Positions 11,723-24,300 of a stretch of 64,000 nt of DNA are shown here, in pieces. The notes under the pieces are model-generated. The model did not search any database, was not told the DNA's origin, and saw only the letters and a list, made by a program, of their open reading frames with translations. Both the position numbers and the translations under genes were made by a program. The stretch covers positions 136,075,241 to 136,139,240 of the forward strand of contig NC_062218.1 of the NCBI RefSeq assembly GCF_902686445.1, read 5' to 3'. This stretch comes from Sciurus carolinensis (lineage: Eukaryota > Chordata > Mammalia > Rodentia > Sciuridae). The first letter of the stretch is position 1, and every line of letters begins with the position of its first letter.

Positions 11723-12276
11723 GGAAGAATACTTAGGACCAGGGATTACCTCTACGAAAAGATGTACACTAATCAGGCAAATATTCAAGTACAAAAGACT
11801 ATGTACTTCCTTTCAGGAGTGCATGATGAATGTTTTAGGGTCTTCCCAAACATCTTAACCCAGGAGTCACTGGTAAGATAAAAGCACCACATGGCCAAGG
11901 CTTTAGTACTCAATAAATGGCAGGGTTCCTGAAAGTCATTCCATATGTAAGTTTCTCATCCAAGTTTGAACATTCCATATACCAAAGAGGAAGCCTGGAG
12001 CCCAAGTCATTTCAGGGTTCTTAATTTCAATCACTTAAGAGCTAATGGTGAGCTTGTGATAGTCCACATACCCAACAGGGTTTGTAAAGGGCATAGTTCA
12101 TCTTTTTGGTCCAACTAAAAAAATCCCTACTCCATCTATGAACTGAGAAAATGTTCAAGCTCAAGACATTTCTGACAAAATTATTTTAGAAAGCTTTATC
12201 AATGGTGGAGAAAATTTATTGAAACAAAAGTGGCACAAAGGCTCATCTTTTTTGTTCAAAGGAAAGAGAAAAGAAA

Positions 12277-12395
12277 GTCAGCTGGGTATGGTAGCCTACA
12301 CTTGTAATCTAAGCTACTAGGGAGGATGAGGCTGGAGGATCTGAAGTTTGAGGCCAGCCTGGTATCTTAGTGAGACCTTGTCACAAAATTTAGAA
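12277..12395 (+). repeat. B1-type SINE monomer
   Basis: 'gctgggtatggtagcctaca' to 'agtgagaccttgtcacaaaa'. No ID half follows. A second element begins directly after it. Confidence 0.7.
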
Positions 12396-12409
12396 GGATG
12401 GGAATCATA

Positions 12410-12590
12410 TCCCTGGTGTGTACCAGCTACCTAAGGGGCTGAGGCAAGATGATCACAAATTCAAGGCCAGACTGGGTAACTCAGTGAGACCTTGTCTGAA
12501 AATGAAAAGGACTGGGGATGTAGCTCAATGGCAGAGTGCTTGCGTAGCATGCGCAAGGTCCTTGATTTAATTAAAACAAAAACAAAAAAC
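12410..12590 (+). repeat. B1-dID SINE
   Basis: A 5'-shortened B1 half ('gctgaggcaagatgatcaca') is joined to ID half 'gatgtagctcaatggcagag'. The tail is (CAAAAA)n. Confidence 0.75.
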
Positions 12591-12607
12591 AAAATTTCAA
12601 AGCACCA

Positions 12608-12700
12608 AATGGGGCTAGGGGTAAAGCTCATTGGTGAACACTTGCTAAGTATGTGTGAGGTCCTGGGATTGTTTCTCAATCACACATGCACAAAGAACAT
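12608..12700 (+). repeat. ID SINE, degraded
   Basis: 'gtaaagctcattggtgaaca' is the weakened A-box region. 'tgtgtgaggtcctgggattg' follows. Confidence 0.6.
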
Positions 12701-12933
12701 GAATAAATGAATAAACTTAAGGAGGCAGGTACTTTTCACTAAGTACAAGAGGCTACTAGAAATACAATACCTGTAACGGCTTTCTTCTTGACTACATTCC
12801 CCCTACCTAAGTAAGAATTTACATTGGTTCCTAAAGTTATACATATTAATGGAATGATTTTGTTGGGAATGAAAAGTGGATTTGAGATGTATCCTATAGA
12901 CTCAAGGATATTTCCAGGAAGGGGGAAATGTGG

Positions 12934-15254
12934 TTTATTGATACATCACAGTTCTTTATATCAGAGACCAGAGTGTGTTCCTATGGCCGCACTTTACTTA
13001 TTTACATTGGAAAAAAAAAAAAGAAAAATGGTGGTCAAGGAGATCTTGTCTTTGGATAGATACAAGTCTGGGTATACCTCCAACCAAATATTTCCACAAA
13101 TTGGAATGAATATTTATGTCCAGTAGAACATCCAAAAGTAAACTCAATTCCCTTAATACCCTTCAGAGATAGTACAATTACTGGTTATAAAATTAGACTA
13201 CGTTCAAATCCCAGCTCTATCATTTACTAGCTGGTTGACTTTGAACAAGTCATGTCATCTCTCTTACTTAGTTTCCCCATCTGTAATATAACACTTCTCA
13301 CTCCATCCAGTTACCTTGAGTTTGAAATAATATGTTAAAGTGCTTCAAATAGTGCCTTGCACAGATTGTTCTCTGCTAGAAGTATTGTTACCAAGGAATT
13401 ACATTACAAATGCATTGAAACTGTACCCTAACAATATCATTTTGCACCTAAATAGTTCTAGATCCTTGGATACCATACATTTATAAAATTTACTCAGACT
13501 TTAAAAGTAAACACTTTCTGTATAACATAACTTTACAAATTGTCTATAAGTACTTTATATGTTCCAGTTTTAATCTGGGCAAAGAAAAACAGGTTAAGGA
13601 TAAAAATGGGTATTGAAGCAATATTCAATAACATTTAATGAAATAAGAGGGGAGACACTCATTGCTTCTGCTTATTTAATCTGGGAATCACTGGAGTAAA
13701 GGTCTATAATTTGATTTACAGCTAAACTACAGAAGCATCAACACAATTAGTAAGACCATAGAGTACCTTTAAATAAAGTATCTTGTTTTTGGCCATGATT
13801 CCAGTGAGTGAATTCCCATTTGTACCAAAGTTCTCTAAGACCATACACTTATCCCCAAATTTGCCAATAACTTTTAAAGGGAAACATCAGCACTTATCCG
13901 TTCCAATGTTAAACTTTGCTTAATGAACAGAGGCTGCAGATACTGCCATCCTGTAACCCAATCTTCCAATAGAGAAGACGTTGTTGGTTATTTCTAGGAG
14001 GCTGGTATGGACATGACAAAAACTTTGGGGTTACTGAAATATCTGTTTTAACTACTAGAGAGACTACACAGGTGGTTCAACAGAATTTACTTGTATATTT
14101 TCCATTTTCTATACTATTTGAAGGCATAGGATAGCTTTGTATTAGCTTTCTACAATACTGTGTTTTAAATTTATCCAGTAAACTAAGATGCAGTACAACT
14201 TTTACACAACTTAGAGGAGATTTTAAAGAAAAAAAAAGTCTCCACAAGAGAAAGCAACTCAGCAGGCCCTGGTGTTAAACATTTCCCAGAATAAACAGAT
14301 AGGCAATTGCATTAAAAGGTAGTTTTCAAATATTTAAATTACACCAAGATTCCTTCCAAATATCTGCCTTGCTCAAACCAGTGCAACCAATTCATTGTTA
14401 ATACTGGGGCATGAATTTTTGGTAAATGCTTATGGTTTTACTTTCTTCATTAGTCAAAAACCTTTTAAAGTGCTACCAAGTAGCAGAATAAGCTGCCATC
14501 AGTTCTCTGCTCATGGTAGAGGTGCCAATTGTGAAATCACAAAAGGTTTACAGTTTAACATATGCATGAAGAAACTGTGACAAGTGGCCTAATACAGAGT
14601 TGGACACAATCAAACCAGTTATGTCTAAAATTACTCAATTGGAACTAATATAGGTACATTCGAAATAAAGTTGGAGATTATAATTGGTATTTAGAATCAA
14701 ATTTGAAGAGTTTCTTGATAAAATAGAAATATGTTCTTTTGAAATTGGAAATGAAACTATCAATTGATGGAGAGCTAGAGACTTATTAACCCCTCCTACA
14801 CAGATAAGGAAATAAGTGACAAAGTCTCTTGCACTGAAGTTATGTATTTTAACAGCTTTACATGTAATATTCATATATAAAAAACTTTTAAGTGCTTTTC
14901 TCCAATTTAAAAATCTAAAGAATTCAAAATAAGGCATTCAATATTTGAAAAAAGTACAGATTTACAAAATGTGTATATTCTGTCATGAAAACTCCACACC
15001 AACATTATACACTTGGAAAAAAATACAAACAGGATATATTACAAATTTATGCAGCAATAACTTAGTTCACACCATGCAATAAAAAGTACATTAATCAAGA
15101 TACACAAGCTTTTGTAGGTTCTAAACTGAAGGACTTTTTTCTTTTTTTTCTGCAGAATCCTTAAAACCTGTGGCACTTAAAATTTGTTAGCCTTTCTACT
15201 GGGAGGTAAATTATACACAACAATGATGAAAAAGATTAACAGACCAGTTGTCTA
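12934..15254 (-). other. UBE2B: UBE2B 3' UTR (right end fixed by stop, left end inferred)
   Basis: After the stop at 15,255 about 2.3 kb lacks ID and B1 copies. The first AATAAA on this strand is the complement of 'tttatt' at 12,934-12,939. The stretch is AT-rich and contains one ancient MIR. The true cleavage site is not visible, and a shorter UTR using a variant signal is possible. Confidence 0.5.
13185..13400 (+). repeat. MIR element
   Basis: 'gttcaaatcccagctctatc', 'ctagctggttgactttgaac' and 'cttagtttccccatctgtaa' are in the MIR order. 'agtgccttgcacag' ends it. It lies antisense within the inferred UBE2B 3' UTR. Confidence 0.8.
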
Positions 15255-15383
15255 TTATGAATCATTCCAGCTTTGTTCAACAATGGCCGAAACTCTTTTT
15301 TCATATTCTCGTTTGTTTTCCTGATAAAGCTGTGCTGCCTGGCTATTAGCTGGACTATTTGGATTTGGTTCATCCAGCAGAGA
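15255..15383 (-). CDS. UBE2B: UBE2B coding exon 6
   Basis: Residues 111-152 and the TAA stop, beginning [20 protein letters not shown]. On this strand the acceptor is preceded by a TTC microsatellite (15,388-15,419) that serves as the polypyrimidine tract. Confidence 0.96.
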
Positions 15384-18300
15384 CTACAAAGAAAAAGAAG
15401 AAGAAGAAGAAAAAAAAAGGATTTGCATTGTCATTCTCTCAACTAACAGGGCTCAAATATGGGAGATGGAAAAATTATATAAAATGAAAATTATTTCAGA
15501 GGTTAGTATCTGGGTCTAAATACTTTCAGAGATGGATTGACAAGAGGTTTCCTGCTATTAAAGAACTTAAGCTTCTGAAACACAATTCTCAACTGCCTTC
15601 AGACCATCAATTTCAAGAAAATCAGAAAAAAACAATATTCTTTAGAATGCTAAGACTTTCATTAGTCAAGAAACAGCTTAATTTGATTAAAATATGATAC
15701 CTATAAATACCTTAGTAAACAGTATTTTCAAAAGTTGAACTTGGGGGGCACAGTGGTGCATGCCTATAATCCCACTGACTCAGGAGGCTGAGGCAGGAGG
15801 ATCCCAAGTTTGAGGCCAGCCTCAGCAACTTAGCAAGGCCATAAGCAACTTAGCGAGACCCTGTCTCAAAATAAAATATATAAAGGCTGGGGATGTGGCT
15901 CAGTGGTTAAGTGCCCCTGGGTTCAATTCCCAGTCCCAAAAGACAAAACTCTTATTTTAGCAGTGCTGGGGATTAAACCAGGGCCTCACACATTAGGTAA
16001 TTACTTCTAGACCTAAACTCCATTTTTGTGGTTACTTTGCAAATATCTTACATTAAGTTTGGAGGTGAGGAGAGTCTTCTTTTTTTGCGGGGGATACTGG
16101 GGATTGAACCCAGGGGCACTTTACCACTGAGTCACATCCCCAGTCCTTTTTTTTTTTTTAATTTTATTTTGAAATGGTCTTGCTAAGTTGCTAAGACTGG
16201 TTTTGAATGTGCAGTCCTTCTGCCCCAGTCTCCCGAGTCACTGAGATTACAGGCATGGGCCACCATATCCAGCTAACAAGGGGAATCTTTATTCTTTTGG
16301 TAAACAAAACATACATTTAGCAGCAAGGGAACACAATAGGAAGATTATAAGATGACCAGAATTAAGTTAATGTGACAGAAAAAGTTTTATAAAGGTCACA
16401 AACCAAAATGTTATTTTTGCTCCTCTCAAATACACATAACTGTGAAACTGTTCAAGATCAACTCTGAATATTCTGCCAGATTGCTCTGGCAAATGGTTAT
16501 GCTCGTTTTTTTATTTTTAATTTTTGTTACTGGGGATTGAATCCAGAGGTGCTTTACCACTGAGCTACATCCCCAGCCCTTTTTAACTAATTATTATTTT
16601 TTATTTTGAAACAAAGTCTTGCTAAATTGCTTAGGATTAAGTTGCTGAGATTGTTCTCAAACTTGGAATCCTCCTGCCTCAGCCTTCTAAGCAATTGGGA
16701 TTACAGGTGTGTGCCACCGTGGCAGTTTGTTTCTAATTTTTATTAGAATTTCTTGTACAATATATTCAATGCTTCTTTGAACTTGTTCTTAAGGTCATTA
16801 GGGTTTTCTAAGTAATTACCTTCATTTCTCTCGAAGATTTTCTTCATAATCTCTGGCTATGCTACATGGGTATGAGTAAGTTTGACCTTGAGAACATGTA
16901 AAAACACATGATCAAGAAATGAATTGTGTTGGGGTTGTAGCTCAATGGTAGAGTGCTTGCCTAGGACGTGAGGGCACTGGGTTCAATCCTCAGCACCATA
17001 TATAAATAAAATAAAGATCCACTGACAACTAAAAAACAAACAAAGAAATGGATTGTAAATTGTATTTCATGTGGTTAACTAACAAAAAAAGTAGACCACG
17101 TGCAGAGGAGCACACCTGTAATCCCAGCTATTTAGGAGGCTGAGGCAGGAGGATCACAAGTTCAAGGCCAACCTGGATAATTTGGCAAGACTCCATCTCA
17201 AAATAAATAAAAAGGGTCAGATATATAGCTTAATGATACAGCAACCCTGAGGTCAATTCCAGTACTGCTAAAACAAAAACAAAGAGCAGAGCAGTCAGAT
17301 GAAAATCATGGGCTTTTATCTAAGCTCTGTCATTGGTTACCAGGTGCTAGGAAGTAACTTTGTTGACTTGTTCTCTTGTCCTAAAGGAGCTGACTATCCC
17401 ACAGAATACTAAAAATGATACCTCCTAACACACTCTTACCTGAATTGATGTTAAGATAGAAGATACATCATATGTTGGACTCCATCGATTCTGAAGGATA
17501 TCTAAACATATGCTGCCATCAGCATACACTGCAAAGGCAACACTAAAATTAGTTATATGTTAACTTTGCATATCTGGTTAAGAGAAATCATTACCACAAA
17601 TAGGATACTGACCCAGTTAATTAAAAAAAAAAAAATATATATATATATATATATACTCTATGGTTACTTATGTAGAAAGATATAGCATATTACCTTGAAA
17701 GAGTAAAGTTTTAAGTTATATACAGTAATTCCATATTTTGCTAAGAAAATTATATATTTCTTTCACTTGAAGTATGTGCAGTCACAAAAACATTTGTAAG
17801 ATTATATGTCAAAAATACAAACAGTAGGTATTTGTAAATTAAATTACAAATGATCACATTTTCTTTACCCTTCCTTGTTTTTATGATTTGTTTTTGTAAT
17901 AAGTACATCCTTGTAATGATTTTAAAAAATGCAAGAGATTAACCTGTATTACGTGTCTTAAAACATTTCAGAGATCTTTCTCTTGAATCCATTATGTGAA
18001 AATATGAGTGATGAACATAATTTTTTTTTTTTTTGGGTGGTGCTGGGGAATCAAACCCTGGGCCTTACGCATGTTAGGTAAGTACACTACAAAATGAGCT
18101 GTGTCCTCAGCATCCCGATAAGCATAAATTTTTACCCACTTGGGAGACTGGAGGATAAATTTGTAGAAGTAGAAATTCTATGTTAACAAAGGGTGAATGG
18201 GCTGAAATTTTACAGATACTGCCAAACTGTGGAAAGCATCACAGAGCAAGTCAGAACATTCTACAAAGAATCAGTAATCAGTAGAAGTAGGCTTTTTTGA

Positions 18301-21300
18301 CAGATCACACTTAAATACTGCCATTTTTCAGAGCACTAGACTAGACTGTCTTCCTTCCTACCCATTATTTAAATATAACTGGGCGATCCTAACCACTACT
18401 CAGCCTGTCACTATCCAGGTGCTCAGTGCTCCCAGTCTCCCTCCCTCAGCTTCAAAGAAACATCGTCAACTGCTTGCTATCTATCCCACAGAATCATCAA
18501 ACTCAGCAACTTCAAAACAAAAAAAAGTACAAGATGATTTTGAAGTTTTGAACCAGTAACTATTTTTGAGAACTAATCCTAAAGTCAGTTAGAACCCACG
18601 CATTCATCAAGTGATGAATGGATAAAATGCTTATGCAATGTCCTCAGTATCAGATCTAGAAAAAAGAAAATAAAATTGACCATGGCAAAGGTTGCACAAC
18701 TCCGTGATTATACTAAAATCCACCATACTGTATGTGTAGTTCAAACCAGTGAATAGAAAGGTATGTAAATTATATTTCTTCCCTTTCTGATGTAGGGTGG
18801 GGTGCTATGGATTGAACTCAGGGTCTTGTGCACACTAGGCAAGGCTCTACTACCAAGCTACACACCCAGCTCTGTAAATTATATTCAATAAATGTTTTTT
18901 AAAAAGTAAACCAGAAGGTTAAATAATTTAAAAAAGGAAAACCATCCTATGAATATGTAGGGATAAGAATACCAAATACAATGTTTTACCAAAAACCTGA
19001 TTAAGCTTATAATCCTCCATTCACATATGCCCCCTAAAAATTCTAGTCTTTTCCAGATTGATTTAAAGGTCTTTGATTTTTGTTTGGGTTGATTCAATTC
19101 CAATTTAAGCCAGATAAAAACACAGTAGAATAAATGATAAGTGACTTAAGAAGATTCCCAAAACAGAAAATAAAAATTAAATGTGCCTTGGCAAAAAAGA
19201 AAGGGAACTGAAAGGAAAAAGCAACTTCAACTTCATAGCTGTACAAATTGAGTATGCTTGAGGCCTAAAGTGTCTCAGATTTTGTATATATATGTATATA
19301 GATTATGAAATATATTGGGATGAGACCCAATTTCTTTCTTCTTTGTACTAGGGATTGAACCAACAGGTGCTTTACCACTGAGCTACATCCCCAGTCCTTT
19401 TAATTTCTTACCCTTTTTTTTTTTTTTGGTACCAGGAATTGAACCTAGGGTGCTTAACCACTGAGACACACGTATTTTATTTTGATACAGGGTCTCGCTG
19501 AGTTAACGGCTTAGGGCCTTGCTAAATTGCTGAGGCTGGCTTTGAACTCACAATTCTCTTGCCTCAGTCTCCCAAGCTGCTGAGATTACAGTTATGTGCC
19601 ACTGAGCCGGTTTAATTTTTATATCTTGAGACAAGGTCTCATTAAGTTGTGGAGAGTCTCCCTAAGGTGCTGAGGCAGGCCTGAACTTGCAATCTTCTTC
19701 CCTCAGCTTCTCAAATCTCTGGAATTATAGGCAAGCACCACTGGGACAAGTTATAATGTTTTAAATAATTTTATATGTGAAACAAAGTTTCATGGTGTGG
19801 AATTTTCCACTTGTGACATCATGTTGGTACTCAAAAAATTCCACATTTTGGAGCATTTTGGATTTTAGATAAGTCATCTTGATTCCAACATAGACAAACA
19901 CATCTCTCCTCTGAGTAAGGAGCTCTATTTTATAGTCTTAGAGACAGTCGAGAACTCCAAAAATGTTCTTCTGGAAATAAGTCACCTAACAGGGAAGACC
20001 ACATTTAAATAAGCAAAGTTAGGAGGAAGAAGAGATTCAAGATTCTGGAGAAGTAGTCTTTCATGAGTAATTTATAATCTAAGAATCTATGGTAATTATT
20101 TTTTCTTTTGTGGAACAGTGATTGAACCCAGGAACTCTCAAACACTGAACAACATCCCCAGTCTTTTAAGACTGAATCTTGCCAAGTTGTAAAGTTGGTC
20201 TCAAACTTGTGATCCTCTTGCCTCTGCCTCCTAAGTATCTTGGATTACAGGTATGTGCCTCCATGCTGGGCTACTGTATTATTAACAGAAAGTTCCTAAG
20301 AAAAATCAGGTCTACAGACACAGTTTCAGCAGGCATGGTTGGGTGGTAGCTGAAACCACTGCTGTGGATGAAATGATGCTTTGGTGAGAAACATAATTTA
20401 TCTATGTGCACAACAGTTCTGACACCAGATGTCAGTTTTCCCCCATACCAACAATTACTTGACACCAACTGGGTATGGACAATTTAATCCATTCTGACAC
20501 CATTTACCTGGAGTTAGTGCCAGATCCCACAAGTTAAAGGGCTCAGTGCTAGAAAAGGCCCTGCTTTAGATACCAATTGTAAATCCATACCTCCCATGCT
20601 TCTGAACCTCGAGACAAAAACTGGGGATTCCTATGATTCCCATGATTCCCATACTCATGTTGAATAATCTGCTCGAACAGCTCACAGTACTGAGTACTGA
20701 GTCAATCACTTTATTTGTATTTGCCAGTTTGTTATAGAGGATATAACTAAGGAGCAGTCAAGTGGGAGATATGAACGGGGCAACACATGGGACGGGTGGA
20801 GCATGTGCCTGGAGCAAGACATAACTCTAGCACCTCAAAGTGTTCACCAACCCCAAAACTCCTAATCTGGGAATCCAAACCTAATAAATGTAACTTTATG
20901 AAGTCGAGGAAGACCAAATTTATTTACAAAAGTTATCCAGTCATTCATTTAATGAAGTAAGTGATGATACAAATAGCTTTTAACCCAGAAATCTCATTTT
21001 GAAAAACTTTTTCTAAAGATGCAATAACTGATATCTGAAAAGAATTTCAGAACATTTCAAGAAAGTTCAATGTTCGGTTTAAACCACAAACATTGATCCC
21101 CAGTGCCACAAGGGAAAAACAAAACAAAACAAAACAAAACGAAAAACAATAGCAACAACAAAAAACCTACCAAAACCCCCCAAAAACCAATTGAAAACCA
21201 CCAACAGTTAGACTGGCTAAATAGATTTTGGTAAATCTATATAACATTTTACAGCCATTAAAAATGATGCAGGGCCAGCGATGTAGGGCTGTCATACTTT

Positions 21301-24300
21301 GTACCTACTATGTGTGAGGCCTTGGGTTCAATACAAAGTGCTGTACATGTGGGTACACAGAGTGCAGAATATTTAACAAGGGAATATACTTGATCCGTGT
21401 GTGTATGCACATGTATATATGCACATACATACATAGGTAAAGTTGACACATAACATAGTCCCAATTTTGTATAAGCAAAATTGTATTCCCCCCATTAACT
21501 TTTTTTTTTTTTTTTTGGTGGTGCTAGGACTAAATCCAGGGCTTTTTGAATGCTAGGCATGCACTCTATAGTTGAGCTACATTCCAGCACCAAATTTGTA
21601 AATTTTTTTTTTTTTGGGTGGCACTGGGGATTTAATCCAGGGGCACTTTACTACTAAACTATATACCCAGTCCCATCTTTTATCTTATTTTGAGAAGAGT
21701 CTTCACTAAGTTGCTGAGGCTGGTCTTGAATTTGTAATCCTCCTGACTGAGCCTCACAAGTCTCTGGGATTACAGGAATTAGCCACTAGGCCCAGCTCAA
21801 AGCTAGATTTTAGATGAAAAAGTTTGGTATTTTTCTCAGTTCTACAAATACCTATTCCTTTTTATTCAAAAGTATTTAAAACAAGCCAGGTGCAGTGGAG
21901 CATGCCTGTAATCCCAACAACTTGAAAGACTGAGGCAGGAGGATTGCAAGTTTGAGGTCAGTCTCAACAAGTCAGTGAAGTCTTAAATTACTTAAAGAGA
22001 CCCTGTCTCAAAAATAAAAAGGCCTGGGAATGTGGCTCAGGGTTAAAGTACCCCTGGGTTAAATCCCCAGTACAAGTCCCCCACCACAGTTATTAAAAAA
22101 AACTTTCCAGGTACAGTGGTGCATGCCTGTAATCCCAGCCATTCAGGAGGCTGAGGCACGAGTACTGCCAAGCTTGAAGCCTGCCTGGGCAACTTAGCAA
22201 GACCCTGTCTCAAAATAAAAAGGGTTTGGGATGTAGCTCAGTGGTAGAGTGCCCCTGGGTTTACCCTTAGTACCTAACACACACAAAAAAGAAAACAAAA
22301 CAAAAAAATTTACCTTAAATTGGAAACCTGGTAAGAGTCCACCTACAACAATGTGGCTAAGATGGACATAAAGAAACATCTACAGGTGGGCCCTAATTGT
22401 GAGAAGTAAGGGACAAGACCTAAAAAGGAGGGAAAAAAGTCCCTACCCCCATCATTTGCAAAGTGTAATAAATGGCTACTTACCATTTGGATGAAACATT
22501 TTGGATAAAAACCTAACAGTTGGTGGTTTATTTGGATATTCTTCAGAAAATTCTATTACTAGTTTAAAAGTACCTAGATAGAAAACAAACCAAAATAATT
22601 AAAGGGAAACATAACTTTTAAGTTTATCAGTTCTCAACCCCATACTGGTGCTTGCACAACTACACAAGTTTCGTATGTGAACTCTGGTACAGCATACAAA
22701 AAATACTAACATACATCTATGTTAGACTGGTAAGCAAGTTGGGGAATAAGTACTTTCATATGCTATTGGGAGACTCATATTTTTTAAAGACAACTGGGTC
22801 TCGGCTACCAAGATTTAAAATGTACTTGTAGAACTACAAATAGTTTATCATAACTTAGAAGGGGGAGGTCAAAGATTCTAAGAGGGACTGACTATCACAT
22901 GGCAAAAGACCCACATTAGGTATGGGTGCTAATATGAAAAGTTCTGTCCCCATACTGATCCCTTCATTTAAATATGCCAAAGAACCATTAAACTTTTGTG
23001 TAAATACCTACTGTTGATATTTTGGTCAGTCTAAATCAGCATTTAATAGTGCACAGAGACAGGCATTTTAAAAATTATCCATTTATAACAAAGTCAACAC
23101 ATTTGGAGTATATAAAAGACATTCAACCCTAGTTCTAATTCTAAGCAACAGCTACTATTAATGGTTTTGTGTTTGCCTTTCTAGACTTCTTTTGTGCTTA
23201 TTTGTCTAGAGTCCTTTTATTTTGAGAAATCTACCTAAAGGTAGATTCTTAGATGACTCAGTAAGCTGGAACTTCCTAACGAAGTAAACAAAACTAAATC
23301 ATTTCAATTGTTTCTACAAGATTCTTTCCTTACTCCACCAATGCAATTGAAAGAACACCCTTTTCTAATCCTAAATTCTAAGTTCCTGGTTCCAACTGAC
23401 CAAGGTTAGAGGTTCATATTTAGTAAAATATATTGTATCCTCCACTGGTCATGTATTTGGAATATAATCTCTACCTCTTTGTACTGTTTTGTTTGAAAAT
23501 TTTGAATCAGGGAGGCCAAAGATATGGCAAACCAAAGGTAATTACTTCATATTTGTGTATACATTAATGTAAGAGAGGTGCTTCACACATGCTAATAAGT
23601 ACATGTTCTACTGAGCTACATGTAAAAGATAACATTTTATTACAAAAAAAGATAGCCGTACAAGTTAAAATTTCAGGCAGTCATAAATATAAAATAGCTC
23701 TTTTGCTTTATGATCTCAGAACCATTTAATACTCTTAGTCCCACCACTGCCAAGAAGTGGACATGAGTAGGGAGAAGATGTATGCAAAAGTTACCATTTT
23801 GTGGTTATCTCACCAGAGAAAAATAATTAGAAAGTGATGAGGTTTGACATATGTGGAAGCTATAGAGAAAAAAGGTAAAAAGGGGACCAGGAGGAAGGAG
23901 GAAGGCAGGAAGGAGAGAGTCATTGGGGAATGAAAATGACTAAATTATGTTATGTGCATACACAAATATGTCACAATGGGCCCTAGCTGTAATTATAGAT
24001 ATAATTATAATGTACCAATAAAACATTAAGAAAGATGAGATTTAAGTATTATCACTTTCTGATTTCTAAAATCTTTGCTTATAAATGTCACTTAAAATAA
24101 TTCTCTTTAATAACCACCATGAAAACCTTTTGAAATTTAAGTAATTAGCTCTCATCAATCAGTACAGGTTGCTTCCACCAAACCACTGTTTAGACCTATT
24201 GATAACTTGTTGTATTAGAAATTGTAACTCAGAAAATCTCAAAATATCCATTAATTCATTAAACTGTAATACCACTACAGTTTAACCCAAGTAATGCACT

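Larger units (their letters stand above)
7513..12930. other. Intergenic interval between convergent CDKN2AIPNL and UBE2B
   Basis: The interval is mostly SINE copies, listed separately. I find no gene in the longer repeat-free parts (7513-8235, 9055-9730, 10,170-10,450, 10,625-11,625, 11,725-12,275, 12,705-12,930). Two successive 105-codon open frames at 10,308-10,943 + overlap a SINE and match no family I know. Confidence 0.7.
15384..17439 (-). other. UBE2B: UBE2B intron 5
   Basis: Donor gtaagag, acceptor ctttgtag. It contains two + strand B1-dID copies, one extended ID, one truncated ID and two - strand B1-dID copies. Nothing else is recognisable in 15,420-15,745 or 16,276-16,520. Confidence 0.85.
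17529..22483 (-). other. UBE2B: UBE2B intron 4
   Basis: Donor gtaagtag after exon 4. It holds about ten SINEs, an (AT)n run and an (AAAAC)n run. The repeat-free parts (17,660-18,015, 18,120-18,790, 18,880-19,335, 20,275-21,110, 22,305-22,480) show nothing I recognise. Confidence 0.85.
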
